Shown: in pieces, positions 1 through 7,609 of the stretch
Layout of the letters: the number at the start of each line of letters is the position of its first letter
How positions within the stretch are numbered: position 1 is the stretch's first letter
Assembly: GCA_036310525.1 (NCBI GenBank)
Contig: JAXJRQ010000041.1
Coordinates: 1 to 21,439, forward strand
Reading direction: 5' to 3'
Length of the DNA: 21,439 nt
Source of the DNA: UBA4716 sp036310525
Lineage (GTDB): Bacteria; Bacillota; Clostridia; UBA1381
Program-made: the position numbers and the translations under genes
The notes under the pieces: generated by a model
The model's input: only the letters and a program-made list of their open reading frames with translations
Told to the model about the DNA's origin: nothing
The model's database searches: none

Positions 1-77
1 GGCGGTATAGCTCAGTTGGCTAGAGCATGCGGTTCATACCCGCAGTGTCACTAGTTCGAATCTAGTTACCGCTACCA
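1..77 (+). tRNA. tRNA-Met (CAT), elongator type
   Basis: The sequence folds as a full cloverleaf. The acceptor stem is 1-7 with 67-73, including a G1-U72 type wobble. The anticodon loop TTCATAC gives anticodon CAT. The T-arm is ACTAG/CTAGT around the loop TTCGAAT, and CCA is encoded at 75-77. A first pair that is not the C1xA72 mismatch of initiator tRNAs, plus the overall similarity to Firmicutes elongator tRNA-Met, favours elongator Met. A tRNA-Ile2 whose CAT is modified to lysidine cannot be fully excluded by eye. Its promoter lies left of the window. Confidence 0.93.
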
Positions 78-115
78 AAAATCGACAAGGTTCTTTTGAA
101 TCTTGTCGATTTTTC
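78..115 (+). terminator. Rho-independent terminator of the tRNA
   Basis: A 16-bp stem (78-93 with 98-113, one G-T wobble) with loop TTTT starts directly after the tRNA CCA end. Its 3' arm merges into a run of T. Confidence 0.85.
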
Positions 116-192
116 TTATTACCTCTTCACTATTCACTTTTCCTTAAAAAGTTTTGTCGATTTTTGGAAAGTAATAGGTAATAGTGAATAAG
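102..192. repeat. Short degenerate repeats downstream of the tRNA
   Basis: TTGTCGATTTTT, the 3' arm of the tRNA terminator, occurs again at 154-165. Around it lie loosely inverted copies of a TATTCAC/GTGAATA motif (about 116-143 and 165-192). This looks like a degraded small intergenic repeat. I do not recognise a named family. Confidence 0.4.
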
Positions 193-207
193 GAAGAAGT
201 TAAGGAT

Positions 208-235
208 GCTTTGCTTGTGCAAAGCTATTTTTTTT
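208..235 (+). terminator. Second hairpin terminator
   Basis: Stem GCTTTGC/GCAAAGC (208-214, 219-225) with loop TTGT is followed by eight T (228-235). The T-run is on the plus side, so it would stop rightward read-through from the tRNA before the convergent minus-strand gene. Nothing recognisable lies between it and 304. Confidence 0.7.
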
Positions 236-303
236 GTTCTATTTCACAATTTATGGGGTAAATTATTTCACTAAAAATATATCTAATCTGAATTGTTCAA
301 TAT

Positions 304-1128
304 TTATGCCGTCAAATCATCATTTGTTTTTCTGTACTGTCCCGGGGTGGAGGAGGTATAGCTTTTAAAAACACGGCAGAAGGTTTTGGAATCATTAAAT
401 CCCGATGCCAATGCGATTTCCTCAACAGACATTTTCGTTTCTCGAAGCAGAAATCCTGCATTTTTAATTCTGAATGCATTAAGGTATGAATGAAAGCTTT
501 CTCCGACTGCATTTTTGAAAATTTTACAGAAATTACTTTTGCCGTAACCGCAAAGCTTTGCCGCATCATCCACTGTTATCGGTTCGTTGTAATGATAATA
601 AACCATTTCCAACACCTCCTGAATAGCGGCGGTGTCTTTTTTGTTTTTGTTTTCGGTTTTTTTGTTTTTAGGAATGTCCCGTATAAGACAAGCGCATATT
701 TTATAGATATTTCCCTGAATTATAAGGTCGGATACTTCCGAGGGGGTGGCACATTCATTATAAGTTTCAAGAAAAAGATTTTCAAGGTTTTTCGCATAAG
801 GTGCAACGGTAGTCAGCGAATACGGCGTTTTATAAAAATTATATTTCGTAAGAGCTTTGAAATTTTCTCGCAAGAACACAGGTCCGAGCTCAACGAGCAA
901 AGAAACAGAATTATTTGCATTGATAATTTCGTGAGCCGTCATACTGCCGATTATGATAAATTCATTCTCATTCACAGTACATAGGTGACCGTCAAGTGTT
1001 ATTTCTATAGAATTTTTCAGACAATACAGTATTTCTATTTCGTGATGAAGATGCAGTGGGAAAGGAACACAGCTGCCTATTGCGACGTTGTAAGGCTTTT
1101 CTTTCCATAATATAGGCTGATAAAACAT
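304..1128 (-). CDS. AraC-family transcriptional regulator
   Basis: The 274-aa protein has the two-part AraC plan. The N-terminal half contains a cupin-like sensor region with HLHHEIEILY and a later glycine turn (residues about 20-80). The C-terminal 100 residues hold two helix-turn-helix units, one around CGYGKSNFCKIFK and one around IALASGFNDSKTFCRVFK, and end in the family-typical STPGQYRK. The reading frame is open upstream to 1233, but the ATG at 1128 has GGAGG seven bases before it, so I start there. The longer version would add a spurious hydrophobic N-terminus. It diverges from the isomerase/ceramidase-like/aminotransferase operon and is probably its ligand-responsive activator. The ligand is unknown. 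The cupin region suggests a sugar or related small molecule, which is inference. Confidence 0.93.
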   Translation of the reverse strand: MFYQPILWKEKPYNVAIGSCVPFPLHLHHEIEILYCLKNSIEITLDGHLCTVNENEFIIIGSMTAHEIINANNSVSLLVELGPVFLRENFKALTKYNFYKTPYSLTTVAPYAKNLENLFLETYNECATPSEVSDLIIQGNIYKICACLIRDIPKNKKTENKNKKDTAAIQEVLEMVYYHYNEPITVDDAAKLCGYGKSNFCKIFKNAVGESFHSYLNAFRIKNAGFLLRETKMSVEEIALASGFNDSKTFCRVFKSYTSSTPGQYRKTNDDLTA

Positions 1129-1161
1129 GCTCTCGCCTCCGTTAAATAATCTATAGTGATT

Positions 1162-1188
1162 GTAATATATATGTAGCGGGATTGTCAA
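1162..1188 (-). promoter_or_regulatory. Possible promoter of the AraC-family gene
   Basis: On the minus strand a perfect -35 TTGACA (1183-1188) is followed after 15 bp by TATTAC (1162-1167), a 4/6 match to the -10 box. The spacer is short, so the -10 assignment is tentative. Confidence 0.4.
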
Positions 1189-1205
1189 TATAAAAAATGC
1201 AAAAA

Positions 1206-1256
1206 GTGAATTTTTGAGAATTTTCACGAACAAATAGCGGTTGTTTTTTGTATAAT
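1206..1256 (+). promoter_or_regulatory. -10 box and possible operator of the isomerase operon
   Basis: A consensus TATAAT stands at 1251-1256, but no good -35 hexamer lies 16-18 bp upstream. That is what an activator-dependent promoter would look like. Upstream is a small inverted repeat, GTGAA (1206-1210) and TTCAC (1223-1227), that could bind the divergent AraC-type protein. The -10 box is seen directly; the operator role is a guess. Confidence 0.4.
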
Positions 1257-1308
1257 CGGTGCTAAAATATAATTACAATACAAAATATCCGAAAAGGGGG
1301 CAGAGAAC

Positions 1309-2058
1309 ATGAATAAAATAGGACTTCAGCTTTATACGGTACGAAACAGTATGAATGACAGCGATAGCATCAGACAAACTCTGGATGCCGTGAAAAAAGC
1401 AGGATATGACGAGGTTCAGCTTTACGGGAGTCTGGAGCTTAGTGAAGAGACAGGGACAATTGCAAAAGACATCGGACTGGACGTTTTGGGAACTACAGGC
1501 TCTTTTGATGAATTTATAGAAAATCCGCAAAAGACAATTGAGGTTCATAAAAAGCTCGGTGCGGAAGAAATAGGAATTGGCGGATACAGCTATTCAAATG
1601 CTGAAGAGGTATATGATTTTATAGCCAAAGCAAATGAATTTGCTGATTTTGCATATAAAAACGGATTTAAGTTTTCATATCATAACCACAGCCACGAATT
1701 TATCAGATATGATAATGGAAAAACAGCATTTGAAATGCTTGTGGAAGGCTTAAATCCAGAGACAACAAGCTTTGTGCTTGATACATACTGGGTTCAGCAC
1801 GGCGGTGGTGATGTAAGGTATTGGATAGAAAAGCTCAAGGGCAGAATAAATATTCTGCATCTGAAGGATATGAAGCGTGGTGCAGAAAAGTCTGAGTTTG
1901 CGGAAATCGGTAACGGCAATTTATACTGGCAGGGAATTATTGATGCTGCAAAAAACAGTGCTGTCAGACATTATGTTGTGGAACAGGATTTTTCTGAAGA
2001 TCCTATGGAAAGCATCAAAATCAGCAGTGAATATCTGCACAGAAACTTTTTTGAATAA
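1309..2058 (+). CDS. Sugar phosphate isomerase/epimerase-like TIM-barrel protein
   Basis: The 249-aa protein matches the xylose-isomerase-like TIM-barrel superfamily (AP endonuclease 2 fold). It opens with KIGLQLYTVR. FSYHNHSHEF in the middle carries metal-site-type histidines, and LDTYWVQHGGG and INILHLKDMK follow. A conserved-type acidic end, VVEQDF, lies near residue 225. Such enzymes isomerise or epimerise sugars, sugar phosphates, inosose or hydroxypyruvate using a divalent metal; the substrate here cannot be read. There is no signal peptide, so it is cytoplasmic. The start has the purine-rich ribosome site AAAAGGGGG eight bases upstream. It is the first gene of an operon with the ceramidase-like gene 14 bp downstream. 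Confidence 0.9.
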   Translation: MNKIGLQLYTVRNSMNDSDSIRQTLDAVKKAGYDEVQLYGSLELSEETGTIAKDIGLDVLGTTGSFDEFIENPQKTIEVHKKLGAEEIGIGGYSYSNAEEVYDFIAKANEFADFAYKNGFKFSYHNHSHEFIRYDNGKTAFEMLVEGLNPETTSFVLDTYWVQHGGGDVRYWIEKLKGRINILHLKDMKRGAEKSEFAEIGNGNLYWQGIIDAAKNSAVRHYVVEQDFSEDPMESIKISSEYLHRNFFE

Positions 2059-2072
2059 CCAAGGAGAAAACT

Positions 2073-3365
2073 ATGGATAAAAAATTATATCTTGGTGTTG
2101 CACGCAAGGATATTACTCCTGAAATAGGGTGTAATCTTTACGGTTATCAGCCAGACGTTTATTCGGAGTCGATACATGACAATCTTACCGTAACAGCATA
2201 TGTATTCAAATTTGGTGAAGTTAGTGCTGTTATGATCAGCGTAACGGTTGGCTCTGTTAAAACAGAGCTTTCGGATGAAATACGAAAAGAAATAAGTAAA
2301 ATGTATGATATTCCATTTGAAAATATTATACTTTCAGCGACGCATACACATTCTGCACCTAATCTAACGGGGAATTTCGGATGGGGTGATGTCGACCATA
2401 AGTATTATGATGGAATTTTCTTACCGCAGCTAAGAACTGCTGTTTCTGAAGCTTTTGCAAGCACCGTTAAGGTACAGATGGGAACAGCATACGGCGACAG
2501 CTTTGTGGGAATAAACCGCAGAGAACTGACACCCAATAATACTGTGACGTTTGGGCAGCAACCATGGGGATGCTTTAATCCCAAAATGAGCATCTTGTCC
2601 TTTAAGGATGAGGCTGGGAATGTTATTGCAAACATTATTCACTATGGTGCACATGGTACTGCGGCAGGCATGAACCATGAAATAACACGTGACTGGTCGG
2701 GAATAATGACAGATGCCGTTGAAGAAGTAAGCGGAGGAATAACTGCATTTTTTAACGGATTTGAGGGTGATGTAGGCCCAAGACTCAGTAACGGAAAAAC
2801 AACGGGTAACATCTGCTTCGTTGAAGAGCTCGGAGCCATTGCGGCAAAGGATGCGGTCGGAATTTACAATAAAATATCTGATTATTCGGATTGTGAGCTA
2901 AAATGTGCTTCGGGTGTTGTAAGAATTCCGTATAAGAGCCGCATACCGCTTGAGGAAGCCAAAAAAAGGCTTGAACAATATCCGGGAAATCAAATAAACA
3001 GCAGCGGTCAGCGTCAGCGGTATTATGAAAATGTTATAAAATCCTATGAAAACGGATACGAGGAAAAGGAATATTACGAACTGACACAGTCGGTAATTCA
3101 GGTGGGTGGCACAGTATTTGTGCCGTTTCCGTATGAGGCTTTTTCAGAGATCGGGCTTAGAATTCAAAAAGAGGTAAGAGATAAAACTGTCTTGACTCTT
3201 GCCCTGTCAAACGGTACGGGAGGTTATTTTCCGACACAGGATCAGCTGTGTAAGGGCGGCTATGAAATAACAATGTTCAAGACAACTAATATTCAGAACT
3301 ATGTCGATGATGCTGACTGGTATCTGATAAAAGAAACTGTAAATAATATTAAGAAATTAAAGTGA
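2073..3365 (+). CDS. Neutral/alkaline ceramidase N-terminal-like hydrolase
   Basis: The 430-aa protein resembles the N-terminal catalytic domain family of neutral/alkaline non-lysosomal ceramidases. It begins with LGVARKDITPEIG. A hydrophobic strand leads to the histidine motif LSATHTHSAPN (about residues 88-98), which is zinc-binding in true ceramidases. An IHYGAHGTAAG segment and FFNGFEGDVGPR (like the family NGxxGDVxPR) follow. It lacks a signal peptide and the C-terminal immunoglobulin-like domain of secreted ceramidases, so it is probably a cytoplasmic amidase or hydrolase acting on something other than sphingolipid. The ribosome site AAGGAG is at 2061-2066. Its neighbours suggest an amide- or amino-sugar-like substrate, which is inference. 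Confidence 0.85.
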   Translation: MDKKLYLGVARKDITPEIGCNLYGYQPDVYSESIHDNLTVTAYVFKFGEVSAVMISVTVGSVKTELSDEIRKEISKMYDIPFENIILSATHTHSAPNLTGNFGWGDVDHKYYDGIFLPQLRTAVSEAFASTVKVQMGTAYGDSFVGINRRELTPNNTVTFGQQPWGCFNPKMSILSFKDEAGNVIANIIHYGAHGTAAGMNHEITRDWSGIMTDAVEEVSGGITAFFNGFEGDVGPRLSNGKTTGNICFVEELGAIAAKDAVGIYNKISDYSDCELKCASGVVRIPYKSRIPLEEAKKRLEQYPGNQINSSGQRQRYYENVIKSYENGYEEKEYYELTQSVIQVGGTVFVPFPYEAFSEIGLRIQKEVRDKTVLTLALSNGTGGYFPTQDQLCKGGYEITMFKTTNIQNYVDDADWYLIKETVNNIKKLK

Positions 3366-3375
3366 GGTATAGAAA

Positions 3376-4539
3376 ATGTTCAGAATTGGTAAAGAAGAAA
3401 TTGATGCAGTAACAAGAGTTATTGAATCGAGAAAGCTTTTCAAAATTAATGACGGTAATCAGGAAGTATTTAATTTTGAAAATGAACTGAGAGAAAAATT
3501 TGATGTGGAAAATGCACTGCTTATGACATCGGGAAAAGCGGCTTTGATTTCTGCTTTGACAGGTATGGGTATAGGCCCGGGAGATGAAGTAATAGTTCCC
3601 GGATATACTTACATAGCAACTGCCATTGCCGTAACGGCAACCGGTGCAATTCCGGTTATTGCGGAAATAGACGAAACACTTGCAATTGACCCGATTGATG
3701 TTGAAAAGAAAATTACGCCGAGAACAAAGGCGATTATTCCCGTACATATGCAGGGTATGCCATGTAACATGGATGCGCTTATGGAAATCAGCAAAAAGTA
3801 CGGTGTAAAAATTCTTGAAGATGCATGTCAGGCTGACGGTGGAAGCTATAAGGGCAAAAGACTTGGTACAATAGGTGATGCAGGCGCACTCAGCTTTAAT
3901 TATTTTAAGATAATAACCGCAGGTGAGGGCGGTGCTTTGCTTACAAATGACAAGCAGATTTATCAGCGTGCATATATCTATCATGACAGCAGTGCGGTTG
4001 CATTCTTTGGTAATCAGCTTGATGGTAACGAGGAAGAACAGTTCTGCGGTACAGAATACCGTGTAGGTGAAATAACTGCGGCGATTCTTCGTGAACAATT
4101 AAAGAGACTTGACGGCATATTGGCTGATCTAAGAAGAATTAAAAGCACACTTAAGGACGCCTTGAAGGATGATTTTGAATTTGTTCCTTCAAATGATGAA
4201 AAGGGCGATTGCAGTCTCGTTCTTGCGCTTAAGTTTGACAGTGAAGAAAAGGCGAGAGCATTCAAAACAAAGTTTGGTAGCGGTGAATTGCCGATTGATA
4301 CAGGTAAACACGTTTATAGCAACTGGACTGCAATTATGAAAAAAAGAGGCGCATTTAATCCTCTGATAGATCCGTTTAAGATGGAAGCGAATAAGGATAT
4401 GGTACCTGATTATACAGAGGATATGTGTCCGAAAACTCTCGATATTCTGTCAAGAACAGTTTATATTTACTTAAATCCCGACAGAACAGACGCAGAAATT
4501 CAGGAAATAATCGAAAAGTGCAAAAATGCAAAACCGTAA
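3376..4539 (+). CDS. DegT/DnrJ/EryC1/StrS-family PLP aminotransferase
   Basis: The 387-aa protein has the family landmarks in order: TSGKAALISAL near 51-61 (phosphate-binding turn), DEVIVPGYTYIAT, IPVHMQG, ILEDACQADGG with the PLP-pyridine aspartate at about 149, and SFNYFKIITAGEGG with the Schiff-base lysine at about 178. The family transfers an amino group, usually from glutamate or glutamine, to keto-sugars or keto-cyclitols; a few members are dehydratases. The gene follows the ceramidase-like hydrolase by 10 bp and ends inside the shared terminator, so it is the last gene of the operon. With an isomerase and an amidase-type hydrolase beside it, it may work on an aminosugar or aminocyclitol. 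That is inference, and the direction (synthesis or breakdown) is unknown. Confidence 0.92.
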   Translation: MFRIGKEEIDAVTRVIESRKLFKINDGNQEVFNFENELREKFDVENALLMTSGKAALISALTGMGIGPGDEVIVPGYTYIATAIAVTATGAIPVIAEIDETLAIDPIDVEKKITPRTKAIIPVHMQGMPCNMDALMEISKKYGVKILEDACQADGGSYKGKRLGTIGDAGALSFNYFKIITAGEGGALLTNDKQIYQRAYIYHDSSAVAFFGNQLDGNEEEQFCGTEYRVGEITAAILREQLKRLDGILADLRRIKSTLKDALKDDFEFVPSNDEKGDCSLVLALKFDSEEKARAFKTKFGSGELPIDTGKHVYSNWTAIMKKRGAFNPLIDPFKMEANKDMVPDYTEDMCPKTLDILSRTVYIYLNPDRTDAEIQEIIEKCKNAKP

Positions 4540-4584
4540 ATAAAATACCGCAGAAGACATTGTCTTCTGCGGTATTTTATTTAC
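4536..4584. terminator. Bidirectional terminator between convergent genes
   Basis: A perfect 23-bp stem (4536-4558 with 4562-4584) with a 3-base loop (ATT) has a GC-rich centre flanked by A-rich and T-rich arms, so it works as a terminator in both directions. The stop codons of both convergent genes (4537-4539 and 4577-4579) lie inside the stem. Confidence 0.92.
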
Positions 4585-5770
4585 TCAACTTAATGATTTC
4601 ATCAAGGATTTTATGTGCTACATCGTCCTTTGACATTTTTTCGAGTTCACAAACATTATTTTTGGTTATAAGTGTCACAACGTTTGTGTCCGTGCCAAAG
4701 CCTGCACCTTCGGTTTTTAAATTATTTGCCACAATCATGTCTGCGTTTTTACTCTCAAGCTTTTTTCTTGAATTTTCAAGCAGATTTTCTGTCTCCATTG
4801 AAAAACCGCATATTATCTGATTTTCTCGTTTTGTTTCACCAATTTTTTTAAGAATATCTTCAGTACGTTCAAGCTCGATTACTGCATTGCTGTCAGACTT
4901 TTTGATTTTTTCATCCGCAACATTTTTCGGACGGTAATCGGCTACAGCCGCAGCTTTTATTATGATGTCCGCATCTGCACTTCGTGCTGTAATTTCGTTG
5001 TACATATCCTGCGCACTTTCTATGTACACCGTTTCGGTAAATGGAACGGGAGAAAGATTGCATTTTCCGCTCACAACGCATACATCAGCGCCACGGAGCA
5101 TTGCCGCTTTTGCAACGGCATATCCCATTTTACCTGTTGAATGATTGGTTATAAACCGTACGGGATCTATGGCCTCACGTGTTGCACCTGCACTGACGAG
5201 TACCTTTTTACCTGATAAATCCTTTTCGTATGCAACTTCCTTTAAAATGTATTCAAGAAGTATGCTTTCATCAGGCATTCTACCGTCACCGCAGTCGCCG
5301 TTTGCGAGCATTCCGTTTTCGGGTGCAACAATTTCATAGCCGTATTTCTTGAGCTTGTTAATATTGTCCTGAACTATCGGATTATGAAGCATGTTATGAT
5401 TCATCGCAGGTGCAATTATTTTCTTACACGGACACGCCATGACTGTAGTAGTAAGCATATCGTCGGCAATTCCGTTTGCTATTTTTCCGATGACATTTGC
5501 GCTTGCGGGAGCAATCATGACCACGTCAGCCTTTTTTGCGAGTGCTACATGCTCCACGCTGTATTGAAAGTTTCTGTCAAATGTATCTACAAGACACTTG
5601 TTTTTTGTCAAAGTTTCAAAAGTGTATGAATTAATGAAATTTTCTGCGTTGGCAGTCATAAGCACCTGAACATCTGCACCGAGCTTTATAAGCATACGTG
5701 CAAGATTGGGTATTTTGTAAGCAGCAATACTTCCGGTAACGCCAAGCACAATGGTTTTATTTTTCAGCAT
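4577..5770 (-). CDS. coaBC: Bifunctional phosphopantothenoylcysteine decarboxylase / phosphopantothenate-cysteine ligase
   Basis: The 397-aa protein is of normal length for the fused CoaBC (Dfp) flavoprotein, which adds cysteine to 4'-phosphopantothenate and decarboxylates the product to 4'-phosphopantetheine in CoA synthesis. The CoaC half shows GVTGSIAAYK at the N-terminus, the active-site His at about 74 (VEHVALA), PAMNHNM at 121-127 and the proton-donor Cys at about 160 in GDCGDGRM. The CoaB half begins near 188 with KKVLVSAGATREAIDPVR, then ITNHSTGKMG (Asn at about 209) and the basic DEKIKKS (about 287-292). The start codon has AGGTGATAAT just upstream. It is transcribed away from panBCD-coaX, so most of the pathway is grouped here. 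Confidence 0.97.
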   Translation of the reverse strand: MLKNKTIVLGVTGSIAAYKIPNLARMLIKLGADVQVLMTANAENFINSYTFETLTKNKCLVDTFDRNFQYSVEHVALAKKADVVMIAPASANVIGKIANGIADDMLTTTVMACPCKKIIAPAMNHNMLHNPIVQDNINKLKKYGYEIVAPENGMLANGDCGDGRMPDESILLEYILKEVAYEKDLSGKKVLVSAGATREAIDPVRFITNHSTGKMGYAVAKAAMLRGADVCVVSGKCNLSPVPFTETVYIESAQDMYNEITARSADADIIIKAAAVADYRPKNVADEKIKKSDSNAVIELERTEDILKKIGETKRENQIICGFSMETENLLENSRKKLESKNADMIVANNLKTEGAGFGTDTNVVTLITKNNVCELEKMSKDDVAHKILDEIIKLSK

Positions 5771-5790
5771 ATTATCACCTCATGTAAAAC

Positions 5791-5819
5791 AGTATATCAC
5801 ATTTTCTGTATAAACGGAA
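5791..5819 (-). promoter_or_regulatory. Probable coaBC promoter
   Basis: On the minus strand, TGATATACT gives an extended -10 (hexamer 5791-5796). The hexamer 17 bp upstream, TTCCGT (5814-5819), is a poor -35, as is common with extended -10 promoters. Confidence 0.6.
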
Positions 5820-5837
5820 CATATTTTTTGAAAAATA

Positions 5838-5866
5838 TTGAAAATATTTAAAAAAAGTGCTATAAT
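5838..5866 (+). promoter_or_regulatory. Promoter of the panBCD-coaX operon
   Basis: TTGAAA (5838-5843), a 17-bp spacer and TATAAT (5861-5866), with an extended TGC before the -10. This is near consensus. Transcription should begin around 5873. Confidence 0.85.
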
Positions 5867-5872
5867 ATCAGC

Positions 5873-5899
5873 GTATTGTATCCAAAATGTATTGTATCC
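5873..5899 (+). repeat. Tandem 11-bp direct repeat at the panB transcription start
   Basis: GTATTGTATCC occurs at 5873-5883 and again at 5889-5899, with a 16-bp period. The first copy begins about where transcription should start and the second ends 16 bp before the panB ribosome site. The placement suits a repressor site or a 5'-UTR element. No known regulator is recognised. Confidence 0.5.
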
Positions 5900-5928
5900 C
5901 TTAGGGAATGGTAACAAGGAGGATTTTT

Positions 5929-6783
5929 ATGAAAAATACAGTTTCAACAATTTTAAAACAAAAAACAGACGGTGACAAAATTACTATGCTGACCGCTTAC
6001 GATTTTTCGACCGCAAAGCTTGTGGACGAAGCAGGAGTGAATACAATACTTGTAGGCGATTCGCTGGGAATGGTGATGCTTGGGTATGAGGATACTTTAT
6101 CCGTAACTATGGAGGATATGATTCATCATACAAAGGCAGTGACAAAGGGAGCAAAAAATGCACTTGTTGTAGCAGATATGCCCTTTATGTCGTATCAGAC
6201 CTCGGTATATGATGCCGTTGTAAATGCAGGCAGATTAATTAAGGAAGGACATGCACATGCTGTAAAGCTTGAAGGCGGTGCAACAGTGGCTGAACAAATC
6301 CGTGCGATTGTGAATGCGCAAATTCCCGTTGTAGGACACATAGGTCTTACTCCGCAGTCAGTGAATGCTTTTGGCGGATTTAAGGTTCAGGGGAAAACTC
6401 TCGAAAATGCACGTCAGATTATTGAGGATGCAAAAACTGTGGAAAAAGCAGGTGCTTTTGCTGTTGTGCTTGAATGTGTTCCTGCAAAGCTTGCCGAGCT
6501 TATTTCAAAAAATATCAGCATACCGACAATAGGTATAGGTGCAGGTGCAGGCTGTGACGGTCAGGTGCTTGTGTATCAGGATATGCTTAACATGTATGGC
6601 TCGTTCAAGCCTAAGTTTGTGAAGCATTTTGCTAATGTCGGTGAGGTTATCAAAGACGCATTTTGCGGATATATTGATGAAGTAAAATCGGGTGCGTTTC
6701 CGGCTGATGAACACACTTTTGCAATATCGGATGAAATTATAGAGGAGCTGGAGAAAGATTATGAAGCTTGTAAAAACAATTGA
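5929..6783 (+). CDS. panB: 3-methyl-2-oxobutanoate hydroxymethyltransferase
   Basis: PanB makes ketopantoate from alpha-ketoisovalerate and methylene-tetrahydrofolate, the first committed step to pantoate. The 284-aa protein shows ITMLTAYDFSTAKLVDEAG, the substrate/metal motif LVGDSLGMV (about 41-49) and ALVVADMPFMSY with the metal aspartate near 83. Later come GHIGLTPQSVNAFGG, VVLECVPAKLA with the catalytic-type glutamate, and IGIGAGAGCDGQVLV. The frame is open a little further upstream (GTG at 5908), but ATG 5929 has a perfect AAGGAGG six bases before it. It is first in the operon and overlaps panC by 23 bp, so the two are probably translationally coupled. Confidence 0.97.
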   Translation: MKNTVSTILKQKTDGDKITMLTAYDFSTAKLVDEAGVNTILVGDSLGMVMLGYEDTLSVTMEDMIHHTKAVTKGAKNALVVADMPFMSYQTSVYDAVVNAGRLIKEGHAHAVKLEGGATVAEQIRAIVNAQIPVVGHIGLTPQSVNAFGGFKVQGKTLENARQIIEDAKTVEKAGAFAVVLECVPAKLAELISKNISIPTIGIGAGAGCDGQVLVYQDMLNMYGSFKPKFVKHFANVGEVIKDAFCGYIDEVKSGAFPADEHTFAISDEIIEELEKDYEACKNN

Positions 6784-7609
6784 TGAAGTAAGAAATGCAG
6801 TAAAAGAGTGGAAAAAACAGGGCTTAAGTGTTGGTTTTGTTCCGACTATGGGTTATCTGCATGAGGGACACGCAAGTCTGATAGACGCTTCTGTTAAGGG
6901 TAATGATAAAACGGTTGTATCTGTTTTTGTAAATCCTATGCAGTTTGCGCCCAATGAGGACCTTGCGAGCTATCCCAGAGATATAGAACGTGACAGCCGC
7001 TTGTGTGAAGAACACGGTGCGGATTTGATATTTAATCCCGAACCGTCGCAGATGTATGATGATATGTTCTGTTCGTATGTGGACATGGACATTCTGACAA
7101 AGGAATTATGCGGACTAAGCCGCCCGATACATTTTCGTGGAGTGTGTACGGTGGTTATGAAGCTGTTTAATATTGTAGCGCCCGATAATGCATATTTTGG
7201 TCAGAAGGATGCACAGCAGCTTGCAATTATTAAACGTATGGTTAAAGATTTGAATATGGATTTAACCGTACACGGTTGTCCTATTATACGTGAGGATGAC
7301 GGACTTGCAAAAAGCTCACGCAACACATATTTGAACGTTGAGGAAAGAAAAGCGGCGCTGGTACTTTCAAAATCCATTGCACTCGGTAAGAAAATGCTTG
7401 AAGACGGTGAAACTGATGCAGTGAAAATTACAGATGCAATGAAAGCGTATATTGAAACAGAGCCTCTGGCAAGAATAGATTATGTAAAGATTGTGGACGC
7501 ACTTACAATGCAACAGGTAAAAACAACTGAAAAACCGATACTTTGCGCTATTGCGGTATTTATCGGAAAAACACGTCTGATTGATAATTTCATAACGGGG
7601 GAGATATAA
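6761..7609 (+). CDS. panC: Pantothenate synthetase (pantoate-beta-alanine ligase)
   Basis: PanC joins pantoate and beta-alanine with ATP to give pantothenate. The 282-aa length is normal. Nucleotidyltransferase signatures are clear: GFVPTMGYLHEGHASL with the HxGH motif at 34-37, VFVNPMQFAPNEDLASYPR, the pantoate/ATP region FGQKDAQQLAIIKRM, and the KMSKS-like loop LAKSSRNTYL. The start codon lies inside the end of panB with GGAG upstream. The stop codon TAA overlaps the panD ATG in TAATG, giving a tightly packed panB-panC-panD unit. Confidence 0.97.
   Translation: MKLVKTIDEVRNAVKEWKKQGLSVGFVPTMGYLHEGHASLIDASVKGNDKTVVSVFVNPMQFAPNEDLASYPRDIERDSRLCEEHGADLIFNPEPSQMYDDMFCSYVDMDILTKELCGLSRPIHFRGVCTVVMKLFNIVAPDNAYFGQKDAQQLAIIKRMVKDLNMDLTVHGCPIIREDDGLAKSSRNTYLNVEERKAALVLSKSIALGKKMLEDGETDAVKITDAMKAYIETEPLARIDYVKIVDALTMQQVKTTEKPILCAIAVFIGKTRLIDNFITGEI

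Noticed and set aside
490..984. 164-codon plus-strand open frame antisense to the AraC gene
   Set aside because: It overlaps a clear AraC-family gene on the other strand, has no ribosome site and matches no family pattern.
1129..1233. N-terminal extension of the AraC regulator with a hydrophobic segment (possible membrane anchor)
   Set aside because: The ATG at 1128 has a good ribosome site and matches the usual cupin-AraC N-terminus. The extension covers the putative promoter.
3349..4098. 249-codon minus-strand open frame opposite the aminotransferase
   Set aside because: Its composition is biased toward cysteine and isoleucine/phenylalanine, as expected for a shadow frame of the well-supported plus-strand gene.
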